Notes under the pieces: generated by a model | What the model was told of the DNA's origin: nothing | The model's input: only the letters and a program-made list of their open reading frames with translations | The model's database searches: none | Origin: a virus | IMG/VR virus record: IMGVR_UViG_3300007074_000046 | Location: 1 to 33,166 of that record | Length of the DNA: 33,166 nt | Direction: 5' to 3' (one strand) | Translations under genes and position numbers: made by a program | In this document: piece by piece, positions 6,186 to 14,851 of the stretch | How the letters are laid out: each line of letters starts with the position of its first letter | How positions within the stretch are numbered: position 1 is the stretch's first letter

Positions 6186-8762
6186 ATGGCAGTAACATCA
6201 GTTCAATCTACCCAATACGAAAATCAAGCATCTAGCCTTAGCTCCAGAGCTGTTCGAATTTCAGCACAGGTTAATGTGTATGTTTCTACAACTAATCAAA
6301 CAGAGATAGCAGGCAGAGAACTAGATGCAGAAGCCCTTGACACACTGAATGCCGTCACAAGTTTTTTAAACCAAGGTGAAGTTAGAGAAGGACAATCTGA
6401 TCTAGTATACGGTACTCGAGTGATTGACGCTGTAGCACAAGCACGCGAAGCCAAAGCAATTGCTCAAGCGGCCTTAGACACAATTAGAGATTCACTTAGT
6501 GACGGTCGATTAGGCTTTGACAAAAAGACAGGCACAAACAGTGTTGGGGAGATTGTCTCAGACGACAAGGCAGGTAGAGAAGAAAGTGCCACAACCCAAA
6601 CTCCTCCATTGGAAAGTGAATTAAATTCACTTAAAAAAATAACTCCAACTAATGCTAACGAAACACAAACACAGCAGGTCGGTGGACTACCAAGCGATGA
6701 TCTTGCAGGAACAAAATTTGATGAAGACCGTGCTCGATCTACCGGAGGTAATCTAGTAGGACAAGGTGACATTAAATATCCAGGAGCATTTGAACAAAAT
6801 ATACAAGCAAAATTAAATTCATTAGCCAGTATGGCAACTTATACATATCAGTTAAGCATATACCTAATGACTCCTGAACAGTTTTCTACAATGAGTGCAG
6901 AAGAAACTAAGTCTGTAGCAGGACTAAGTTTATTAATGCAAAGTGGCGGAAGTGGCGGTGGTGGACTAGAAGCTGACCTAAACGGAGCTACGCGAAATAG
7001 ACATTTTGATCTAGACTACTTTATAGAAGATTTAGAAATGGAAAGTCTAATGCCTAGAGCAGTTAGAGGAGCAACTAATCAAACAAGGTTAAATTTTAAA
7101 ATAGTTGAGCCCTATGGATTTACATTTATAGAACGATTAAAAAATGCAACCAGAGACATCTCTGAATCTACATCAGACTTTATTAAACAACACTACCTAA
7201 TGGTAATTAGATTTCACGGATATGACGACGAAGGGAATCAAATTAGTTCTCAACCGGCAGTAGACTCAACAGGAATTGATAACAATAGATCAGACAAAAA
7301 CAGTGTCAATGAAAAATTTATTCCATTTAAGTTTTCTAATATTACTACACGGGCCACTACAGGTGCTGTTGAGTATGTGTGCGAAGCCTTACCAGTTAAT
7401 CACTTTGAGGCACTAAGTCAAAAGCGTGCAACTATACCTTTCCAGGTTGAAATCAAAGGACAAACATTACAAAACCTGTTTATGGGAACAAGTGATCTAG
7501 AAGTAGATACAAAGACTAGCAAAAGGGCAATTAGTACCGGGCTGATGGATGCTTTAAACAAACAACAAAAAGAATATGTTAAGACAAAATCACAGAGCAT
7601 TGCTGATGAATATAAGGTTACGTTCGTTGGAAGTAATATGGGCTCTCAAAAGGTAATGCCACCGGGCGATGTTGCTAAACCAAGAACAGCTTCTTCTCCG
7701 TCAACTACTAGTAGTCTTTTGACTAACAGTAAAGGTCAAGTTGAAAAAGAAACATTTACAGTAAGTGTAACTGCCGGGCAACAGCTACAACAAAGTATAG
7801 ATGGTATATTAAAAACTAGCCAGTATATTACTAATCAACAAACGATGCAGTACAATGTAGTTAAAAAAGAATGGCAAACCAAAGCCGGCAATCCAGTATT
7901 GGCTTGGTATAAAATTACCACAAAACTAGAATCTAAGGGATATGATAAAATAAGAAAAGACTTTGCGTACAAGATTGAGTTTGTTATAACACCACAGCAG
8001 GTCACTGACACTAAAAGTCCTGCATTTCCTAAAGATAGATTTAGAGGTGTACACAAGAAATTTAACTATTGGTTTACTGGAGAAAATACAGAAGTCTTAG
8101 ACTACGAAGTAGAATTTAATGCCTTGTACTACACATCATTGAGCCCAAACTTTTCAAATGAATCTCGAGAAAGCCAACAGTTAGCGGCAGACGAAGCATC
8201 TTTTGAACAGGCTAGCGGAGCAGTTGGACCGCCAGATCAAAGCAGTCAAAACGGTGTTGGTGAATCAGCAGACGAAGCGGCTAGAGCGGCCAGTGTGTTG
8301 TACTCACCTGTTGATTTTGCCAGAATGGAAATGACCATACTAGGTGACCCTGACTTTATCCAACAAGGCGATATTTTTTATCGAGCAGGAAAAAACTTTA
8401 GTCCTTTTTTAAATGACGGGTCATTGAACTATGACAGTCAAGAAGTATTCTGCGAAGTTAATTATAACACCATTGAAGACTATAACGAAGAGACAGGCGA
8501 AGCAAAGCCTAAGGAAATACTACTTAAAAGCGTTGATCAATATGTAAGAACAAACACCAAAGGATTAATATATCAAATTATTAGTGTTAAGAATAAATTT
8601 ATTAAAGGAACATTTACCCAAGAGCTTGAAGGGCTAATGGTAGAGTTTCCAGACAGATCATCTGTTACTGTTGGTAATGTAAAACAATCAAACAACATAG
8701 AAAGTAAAACAAAAACAGAAGATAGCACATTTCCAAAAATATTCAGCACCAGAGACGCATAG
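6186..8762 (+). CDS. Large virion structural protein, probable baseplate hub component
   Basis: An 858-aa protein. Residues 1-200 are helical and low complexity (A/Q/E/S-rich), followed by a glycine-rich linker near 252 (GGSGGGG). Around 277-318 is DLDYFIEDLEMESLMPRAVR, then FKIVEPYGFTFIERL. Around 335-345 is QHYLMVIRFHGYDDEG. The C-terminal part has ILGDPDFIQQGDIFYR (about 719) and GTFTQELEGLMVEFP (about 807), a layout common to tail hub proteins of the gpD/gp27 type. Its place between gp53 and gp5 supports a hub role equivalent to T4 gp27, but I do not recognise direct gp27 identity. No signal peptide is seen, and the composition is in line with its neighbours. Confidence 0.6.
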   Translation: MAVTSVQSTQYENQASSLSSRAVRISAQVNVYVSTTNQTEIAGRELDAEALDTLNAVTSFLNQGEVREGQSDLVYGTRVIDAVAQAREAKAIAQAALDTIRDSLSDGRLGFDKKTGTNSVGEIVSDDKAGREESATTQTPPLESELNSLKKITPTNANETQTQQVGGLPSDDLAGTKFDEDRARSTGGNLVGQGDIKYPGAFEQNIQAKLNSLASMATYTYQLSIYLMTPEQFSTMSAEETKSVAGLSLLMQSGGSGGGGLEADLNGATRNRHFDLDYFIEDLEMESLMPRAVRGATNQTRLNFKIVEPYGFTFIERLKNATRDISESTSDFIKQHYLMVIRFHGYDDEGNQISSQPAVDSTGIDNNRSDKNSVNEKFIPFKFSNITTRATTGAVEYVCEALPVNHFEALSQKRATIPFQVEIKGQTLQNLFMGTSDLEVDTKTSKRAISTGLMDALNKQQKEYVKTKSQSIADEYKVTFVGSNMGSQKVMPPGDVAKPRTASSPSTTSSLLTNSKGQVEKETFTVSVTAGQQLQQSIDGILKTSQYITNQQTMQYNVVKKEWQTKAGNPVLAWYKITTKLESKGYDKIRKDFAYKIEFVITPQQVTDTKSPAFPKDRFRGVHKKFNYWFTGENTEVLDYEVEFNALYYTSLSPNFSNESRESQQLAADEASFEQASGAVGPPDQSSQNGVGESADEAARAASVLYSPVDFARMEMTILGDPDFIQQGDIFYRAGKNFSPFLNDGSLNYDSQEVFCEVNYNTIEDYNEETGEAKPKEILLKSVDQYVRTNTKGLIYQIISVKNKFIKGTFTQELEGLMVEFPDRSSVTVGNVKQSNNIESKTKTEDSTFPKIFSTRDA

Positions 8763-8764
8763 GT

Positions 8765-8772
8765 ATTAAATA
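8765..8772 (+). promoter_or_regulatory. Late-promoter-like octamer at gp5 start
   Basis: ATTAAATA lies 5 nt before the gp5 ATG. Counting the octamer end as -6 puts the start site on the ATG itself, and no ribosome site with normal spacing is present. It is a weaker match than the other late octamers. Confidence 0.4.
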
Positions 8773-8777
8773 GACAT

Positions 8778-11006
8778 ATGGCAGAAAACGTACAAAGAAA
8801 CAGAGGTCGAGGAACAGCATACAAATTTGACAAGGGAGGAGTCCCATCAGAATTTGGTCCGTTCATCGGTATAATTAAATCTAGTATAGATTCTACTAGA
8901 GCTGGTAGACTACGAGTCTATATTGAAGCATTTGGTGGTGAAAACCCAGACGATGAGTCAAACTGGAGAACAGTAAACTACCTTCCTCATTTTTATGGTG
9001 CAACACAACACGCAGGTGGTAATGACGGTACAGGAAACTTTGTAGGCAATCGACACACATACGGTATGTGGTTTACTCCACCTGACATAGGAACTAGAGT
9101 ATTTTGTTTCTTTGCAGATGGCGACCCAAATCAAGGATACTACTCAGGATGCGTTCCAGACCCAGGTCTAGGTCACATGATTCCCGGCATTGCTGGTTCT
9201 CCTAAATATGACAAGGCAGGAGCAGCCGCAGGAAGTTTTTATGGTGGCGTAGGATCTGTACCAGTAACAGAAATTAACGGTGAAAATCCTGAAGTATTTG
9301 AAGACAGTAGATTTTGGGATAGATCTAAACCTATCCACTCAACACACGCATATTCAATTTTCCAACAAGGTCTAATCAACGACACCATTAGAGGTCCGAT
9401 ATCATCAAGCAGTCAGAGAGAAAGCCCTAGTTCTGTATTTGGAGTAAGCACTCCGGGTAAGCCTATCTATGCTGGAGGCTTTAGTGAAACAGACATTAAA
9501 TCAAAATTAGAAAAAGGTGAGGTCACTGAAGATCAAGTAAAAGTTATTGGTCGTCGTGGGGGTCACACTCTTGTTATGGATGACGGAGATCTCGAAGGCA
9601 ACGATCAATTAATTAGAATTAGAACTGCTAAAGGTCATCAAATCACAATGAGTGACGATGGCAACTGTTTTTATATTACGCATGCTAATGGGCAGTCGTG
9701 GTTAGAGTTTGGGGCTCAAGGAACAGTAGATGTATTCTCAACAAATTCAGTAAACGTAAGAACACAAGGTACTATCAATTTACATGCTGACAAGGACATT
9801 AACATGTATGCTGGACAAAACATCAACATGTTGAGTAAACAAAGGTTAAATTTAGAATCCACCTATGTCAACATAAGAGCAGAAGCAGAATTTAAAGCAT
9901 ACAGTAAATTAAAAATAAGTGTACGTGCTGATCAAACACTGGCATTAGATGCAGGCAAGGTTGGAAGTTTTGATGGTGGAGATAATCTAGCACTAACAGC
10001 AGGATGTGTTGCATTAAATTCAGGCGGTAGTATTCCAGTATCACCAGCTACAGCAATACCAAAAAATAAAGTAAGCGACAGTGTGTTTAATAGCAGTGCT
10101 GGATGGGAAAGTCAATCAGGAAAACTAGAAACTATTGCAACTAGAGTTCCTACACACGAACCATATCCGTTTCATAACTTAGGTGTAGCAAACTCAGTTA
10201 ACTTTGGTGGAGTTGCTCAAACACCTTTACCAACTGCTACACAAACTGCACTTACCCAAGTATCAAGTTTTGCACCTACTGGTATTGAGCTAAAGGACTT
10301 TACTGCTATTAGCAAAGCATCTGGAAACATTGAAACCCTAAACAGTGATCAAGTTACTGGTATTATGGGACAACTAGCTAAAGACACAGGACAGCGTTAT
10401 AACGAATTTAGTGCCAATAAAGGCATAGGACAGTTTGGATTAAGTGCTGACCAATTAGAGTCAGCAGGTTACCTAACACCCGGAACAATAGATCGATTCT
10501 TAACAGACCCAACAAGCACCAGCACTGACAGTTACGGAAATACAACAACACAACTTGAACGAGTGTTATCTAGTTCCACAGTATGGACTAATAAAGGCGG
10601 AGTGTCAGACTTAACATCATTCCTTAATAATGCATCATTACAAGAAGATGCAGTACAGGATGTGTTTGTGGCCAACGTAAGTCAATTAAGAGCAAGCGGA
10701 GTAGTTAAAGGTACAGAAACACCCAATGACCTAGGAGCAATATTAAATGCGTCTGTTAGCTATGGTGTTAATGACACTGTTAAATGGGCTAAAGGGTTAG
10801 ATTTAAACACCACAATAGTTAATGGTATTAAACAAACAGCCAGGAACGCTCAATATGCTGTAGAATTTGTAGATGAAAAAATTACACCAGATCTAAGTGG
10901 ATTTGGTAGTCCTGGTGGATATTCAGGTACAACAGATAGAGCAGGTGTAGATGCCGCAGGCAATGCGTTAATTAATAACGATAAGATACCTAAACCTAAA
11001 TATTAA
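8778..11006 (+). CDS. 5: gp5 baseplate central spike / hub protein
   Basis: A 742-aa protein. An OB-fold-like N-terminal domain opens with RGRGTAYKF and FGPFIGIIKSSIDSTRAGRL, and includes TPPDIGTRVFCFFADGDPNQ and GYYSGCVPDPG (to about residue 135). Residues 258-371 form a VgrG-like spike: GHTLVMDDGD and IRIRTAKGHQITMSDDG, followed by short alternating repeats (NLHADKDINMYAGQNINM) that suit a trimeric beta-helix. The T4 lysozyme domain is absent between them. After a HEPYPFH motif, the C-terminal region (about 515-640) holds a separate domain with GIGQFGLSADQLESAGYL and VWTNKGGVSDLTSFLNN...Q, discussed in the findings. The start is fixed by the conserved RGRGTAY beginning. The spike would puncture the host outer membrane. 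Confidence 0.88.
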   Translation: MAENVQRNRGRGTAYKFDKGGVPSEFGPFIGIIKSSIDSTRAGRLRVYIEAFGGENPDDESNWRTVNYLPHFYGATQHAGGNDGTGNFVGNRHTYGMWFTPPDIGTRVFCFFADGDPNQGYYSGCVPDPGLGHMIPGIAGSPKYDKAGAAAGSFYGGVGSVPVTEINGENPEVFEDSRFWDRSKPIHSTHAYSIFQQGLINDTIRGPISSSSQRESPSSVFGVSTPGKPIYAGGFSETDIKSKLEKGEVTEDQVKVIGRRGGHTLVMDDGDLEGNDQLIRIRTAKGHQITMSDDGNCFYITHANGQSWLEFGAQGTVDVFSTNSVNVRTQGTINLHADKDINMYAGQNINMLSKQRLNLESTYVNIRAEAEFKAYSKLKISVRADQTLALDAGKVGSFDGGDNLALTAGCVALNSGGSIPVSPATAIPKNKVSDSVFNSSAGWESQSGKLETIATRVPTHEPYPFHNLGVANSVNFGGVAQTPLPTATQTALTQVSSFAPTGIELKDFTAISKASGNIETLNSDQVTGIMGQLAKDTGQRYNEFSANKGIGQFGLSADQLESAGYLTPGTIDRFLTDPTSTSTDSYGNTTTQLERVLSSSTVWTNKGGVSDLTSFLNNASLQEDAVQDVFVANVSQLRASGVVKGTETPNDLGAILNASVSYGVNDTVKWAKGLDLNTTIVNGIKQTARNAQYAVEFVDEKITPDLSGFGSPGGYSGTTDRAGVDAAGNALINNDKIPKPKY

Positions 11007-11009
11007 GTG

Positions 11010-11017
11010 AATAAATA
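11010..11017 (+). promoter_or_regulatory. Late promoter at gp25 start
   Basis: AATAAATA, followed by CTAAC, ends 5 nt before the gp25 ATG. The predicted start site coincides with the A of that ATG, and no Shine-Dalgarno-like sequence precedes it. Confidence 0.6.
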
Positions 11018-11022
11018 CTAAC

Positions 11023-11397
11023 ATGGCAACCTACTTTGGATTTTCTACAATTGATAACAGCAAAAAGTTTAGACTAGTTGATTACGAACTAGTTAAACGT
11101 GATGTGCTGAATAGCCTCTTGATCAAACAAGGTGAAAAGTTAGGTAACCCTAGTTATGGAACCAATGTGTGGGGTTTAATATTTGAACCGCAGACTGATT
11201 CAACTATGAAAGATCTAGAACACGAAATGCGTAGAACAGTTGAGCAAGACCCTAGAGTTAAAGTAGATGATCTACAGGTATATCCACAGCAAAATGGTGT
11301 ACTAGTAGAACTTTTTGTCACAGTATTACCTACAACAGAAAAGCAAAGACTAAGCCTTTTCTTCAACCAAGAAACCCAATCCGCTAACATAGTATAA
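11023..11397 (+). CDS. 25: gp25 baseplate wedge subunit
   Basis: A 124-aa protein, close to the T4 gp25 length (132 aa). It carries the family pattern: DYELVKRDVLNSLLIKQGEK, GNPSYGTNVWGLIFEP, HEMRRTVEQDPRVKVDDL and GVLVELFVTVLPT. The family E-P-R motif appears as Q-D-P-R. Gp25 (TssE-like in type VI secretion) nucleates sheath assembly by binding the gp6 dimer in the wedge. This fits its place directly before gp6. It lacks a visible ribosome binding site; see the leaderless-mRNA finding. Confidence 0.92.
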   Translation: MATYFGFSTIDNSKKFRLVDYELVKRDVLNSLLIKQGEKLGNPSYGTNVWGLIFEPQTDSTMKDLEHEMRRTVEQDPRVKVDDLQVYPQQNGVLVELFVTVLPTTEKQRLSLFFNQETQSANIV

Positions 11398-11420
11398 TAA
11401 TATACGCAGTTATCTAAAGT

Positions 11421-11428
11421 GATAAATA
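11421..11428 (+). promoter_or_regulatory. Late promoter of gp6
   Basis: GATAAATA, followed by CTTG, sits in the 52-nt gap before gp6. The predicted start near 11434 gives a 16-nt leader with GAG at 11441 as the only ribosome-site-like triplet. Confidence 0.65.
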
Positions 11429-11449
11429 CTTGATAACAACGAGATTACT

Positions 11450-14400
11450 ATGGCCAAGACTACAAGACAAACAGCAATATTTGGAGCAGAGGACTGGAAA
11501 AGACTGTATAAGACTTTCCGTGAAGCTGATCTCCAAAGTTACGATTTTGAAACCCTACGAAAAAGTTTCATAGATTACCTTCGATTATACTATCCAGAAA
11601 CATACAATGACTACACAGAGTCAAGTGAATTTATTGCACTATTAGACTTAATGGCCTTTATGGGTCAAGGTCTTGCATTTAGAAACGATCTAAATGCCCG
11701 TGAAAACTTCATTGACACAGCAGAGCGTAGAGACTCAGTAGTTAAACTAGCAAACCTAGTAGGGTACAGTCCAAAGCGTAATGAAGCAGGACAGGGTTAC
11801 TTAAAAGTATTAGGTGTGTCAACGACAGAATCTGTAACAGACGTTAACGGGTTTAATCTTTCAGGAGTTAGAGTTAATTGGAATGATTCAACAAACCAAG
11901 ACTGGTACGAACAATTTACATCTATAGTAAATGCAATTGTATCTGACAGCCAAAGAGTAGGTAGACCTGGTAATACACAAAGTATATTAGGTGTAACCAC
12001 AGACGAATATGAATTAAATGTTGTAGATGGCTTTTTGCCTGTAGTTCCGTTTGATGGAACAGTAGATGGTACAAATATGTCATTTGAAGTTGTATCAGCA
12101 ACATCATCAAACAAAACTTACATATATGAACCAGCACCGCAACCAAATGGTCCTATGAGTATGTTATATAGAAACGACAAGCTAGGTTACGGTTCTTCAA
12201 ACACAGGATTTTTCTTTTACTTCAAACAAGGCGGATTAATTAGCCAAGACTTTGCAGTTTCAGAAAGGATATCTAACAGAACTGTTGACATTAATGTTGA
12301 AGGAATTAACCAAAGCGATGTTTGGGTATACGAAGTTACAAATACCAATACATTAACTGAATGGACAAAAGTAGAAAGCATATATGGCGTAGGAGCTACT
12401 CCAGTAACTAACGGACAACAGCGTACTGTATATTCAGTAACTGCTGGAACAAACGATCAAGTTCATTTACGATTTGGTGACGGTGTATTTGCTAAAGTTC
12501 CAGTTGGCACATTCAGAACATATGTAAGACAGTCAAACGGATTAGACTATATTATTACTCCGGACGAATTACAAAATATTACAATCTCAATACCATACGT
12601 TAGTCGCAATGGTCGTAACGAAACAGCAAGTTTTGTTTTAGGACTGCAACAACCTGTAACTAATGCTAAACAAAGAGATTCAATTGATGATATTAAAACT
12701 CGTGCTCCAGCGAGATTCTATACACAGAACAGAATGGTCAACGGTGAAGATTATAATAACTTCCCTTACACACAGTTTACATCAATACTAAAATCTAAAG
12801 CACTTGGTCGTTCGAGTATTGGTATTAACAGACAATTGGATTTATTAGATCCAACTGGTAAGTACTCATCAACAAATGCGTTTGCTAGCGACGGTATGTT
12901 CTATAGAGACTATACTCTACCTAACTTTACATTTACGTTTGTTGATACAAATGATATTGCATCAGTAATTACTAATCAACTTGAATCAACTATTGCGTCA
13001 AGACCAATGGTGCATTTTTATAATGATAAGTTTGTAAGACCAAGTTATGCGTCGACAGATATTATCTGGCAACAAAGCACAGCATCAACTAATTCAAGTT
13101 CGGGCTACTTTAAAAATGCCGCAGGTAATCCTATAGCAGTTGGACCAATTGCTACCAGTAATACTCGTTATATCGAACAAGGTGGATTGGTTAAAATAGA
13201 ACCACCAAGTGGTTACTTCTTTGATGCCAACAACAGATTAAAAGCAGGAGCACCAACAGGTGCCAATGAGAGATTAGTTCTTTGGGTAACAGTGTCTAGT
13301 CTAACATTAGACGGCACAAGTTTTGGCGGCGGCAATCTAGCTGATGGTAGCGGACCTGTTGTATTAAATGATTTCATACCTACTGGTGCAATCCCAACTG
13401 AAGTAATTCCTAAATTTGTAACAGACATACCGTCAGCGACAGAAGCGTTAATGATCGACCAAGTTGAATTATATAGAAACTTTGGTCTAGGATACGATAA
13501 CACAACTGCTACATGGTATATTATATCATCTGATAATTTACATCAGGATGCAGAGTTTAGTACAAATTACGCTAAAGACACAAACAGACTACAACGAGAT
13601 GCATCATGGTTAGTGCAGTTTACTACAGACGGATCAACATACACAGTCAAGTATAGAACATTAAACTATTACTTTGCATCAGTGACTGAGAATAGATTTA
13701 TATTTGATTCCAATGATGCAATATACGATCCTAAGACAGGACGAACAGTTAATGATTTTGTTAATGTAATTAAAACCAACAGCAAACCTGACAGTAATGC
13801 ATCATTGACCAGCGATATTAAATTAGATATTATTGGTCAGGAAGTAGAAACAGATGGATTTGTTGACAACTTTAAAGTATTAGTAAGTTATGCTGATAGC
13901 GATAGTGATAACATTGCAGATAACCCTGACATATTTACAGACATAGTTGCTCCTGCAACAAACGCAACAACCAAAGTTACGTTTTTACAGAGAACCATTG
14001 ACTTTGATAACTTAGAAAGATACGTACCAATAGCGAGTGGAACAGTTAATATATTGTATGCAACATTATCAGCAATAGAATTAGTTAAAACAGAATATCT
14101 AACTGGCCAGGTGTTTTATGCGTCTACAGATAAAAAGTTTTACAAACTAACAGTTGTTGGAACAACCTACACACTTACACAAACAACAGAGTATCAAGTT
14201 AATACTGGAAGACAGGATTTGTATTTCCAATACAAACATAATTCAAGTAACAGTAAGAGAATTGATCCTGCAATAACAAACATTATTGATTTATATCTAG
14301 CGACTAGTTCGTATTATACCCAATATCAAAATTGGCTTAGGGATTCTACTGCTACAGTTACTAAACCTCTTGCTCCAACAATTGACGAGCTTTCAATTGC

Positions 14401-14851
14401 ATATGCTACACTACAAGATTATAAAATGATCAGTGACAATGTAATTTTAAATTCTGTAAAATTTAAACCATTGTTTGGTAGCAAAGCGGCAACAGAACTT
14501 CAGGGCGACATTAAAGTTATTAAGTATGCAAATTCAGTAGTGTCAACAAGTGAAATTAAATCACGTGTTGTTGAGGCACTTAATGAATACTTTACTATAG
14601 ACAAGTGGGACTTTGGTGATACATTTTACTTCTCAGAATTGTCAGCATACCTACATTCTGAGTTAGGTGACATAGTAAGTTCAGTTGTGCTAGTTCCTAA
14701 AGACCCAACAAAGAGCTTCGGTGACTTATACGAAATACGATCAGCACCTGACGAAATATTTGTAAATGCGGCTTCGGTAGATAGTATTGTAGTCATTGAC
14801 GCACTAACTTCTAGTGCATTAAGAACAGCAACTAATAGTGGAATAATTTAA
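11450..14851 (+). CDS. 6: gp6 baseplate wedge subunit
   Basis: A 1133-aa protein, against 660 aa for T4 gp6. The N-terminus is diagnostic: SYDFETLRKSFIDYLRLYYP, SSEFIALLDLMAFMGQGLAF, NDLNARENFIDTAERR, VVKLANLVGYSPKRNEA. Residues about 395-450 contain the baseplate-J-like stretch DSIDDIKTRAPARFYTQNRM VNGEDYNNFP. The C-terminal end (about 990-1095) has the dimerisation-type region VKFKPLFGSKAATELQGDIK and IKSRVVEALNEYFTIDKWDF GDTFYFSELSAYL. The extra length lies in the middle (about 500-900), which looks like beta-rich decoration. Gp6 dimers form the inner ring linking six wedges and drive baseplate conformational change. The last stop base is shared with the ATG of the next gene. Confidence 0.92.
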   Translation: MAKTTRQTAIFGAEDWKRLYKTFREADLQSYDFETLRKSFIDYLRLYYPETYNDYTESSEFIALLDLMAFMGQGLAFRNDLNARENFIDTAERRDSVVKLANLVGYSPKRNEAGQGYLKVLGVSTTESVTDVNGFNLSGVRVNWNDSTNQDWYEQFTSIVNAIVSDSQRVGRPGNTQSILGVTTDEYELNVVDGFLPVVPFDGTVDGTNMSFEVVSATSSNKTYIYEPAPQPNGPMSMLYRNDKLGYGSSNTGFFFYFKQGGLISQDFAVSERISNRTVDINVEGINQSDVWVYEVTNTNTLTEWTKVESIYGVGATPVTNGQQRTVYSVTAGTNDQVHLRFGDGVFAKVPVGTFRTYVRQSNGLDYIITPDELQNITISIPYVSRNGRNETASFVLGLQQPVTNAKQRDSIDDIKTRAPARFYTQNRMVNGEDYNNFPYTQFTSILKSKALGRSSIGINRQLDLLDPTGKYSSTNAFASDGMFYRDYTLPNFTFTFVDTNDIASVITNQLESTIASRPMVHFYNDKFVRPSYASTDIIWQQSTASTNSSSGYFKNAAGNPIAVGPIATSNTRYIEQGGLVKIEPPSGYFFDANNRLKAGAPTGANERLVLWVTVSSLTLDGTSFGGGNLADGSGPVVLNDFIPTGAIPTEVIPKFVTDIPSATEALMIDQVELYRNFGLGYDNTTATWYIISSDNLHQDAEFSTNYAKDTNRLQRDASWLVQFTTDGSTYTVKYRTLNYYFASVTENRFIFDSNDAIYDPKTGRTVNDFVNVIKTNSKPDSNASLTSDIKLDIIGQEVETDGFVDNFKVLVSYADSDSDNIADNPDIFTDIVAPATNATTKVTFLQRTIDFDNLERYVPIASGTVNILYATLSAIELVKTEYLTGQVFYASTDKKFYKLTVVGTTYTLTQTTEYQVNTGRQDLYFQYKHNSSNSKRIDPAITNIIDLYLATSSYYTQYQNWLRDSTATVTKPLAPTIDELSIAYATLQDYKMISDNVILNSVKFKPLFGSKAATELQGDIKVIKYANSVVSTSEIKSRVVEALNEYFTIDKWDFGDTFYFSELSAYLHSELGDIVSSVVLVPKDPTKSFGDLYEIRSAPDEIFVNAASVDSIVVIDALTSSALRTATNSGII

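Noticed and set aside
8778-11006. Internal T4-type lysozyme domain in gp5
   Set aside because: No E-x8-D-x5-T lysozyme layout is seen between the OB-like domain and the beta-helix. The extra domain is at the C-terminus.
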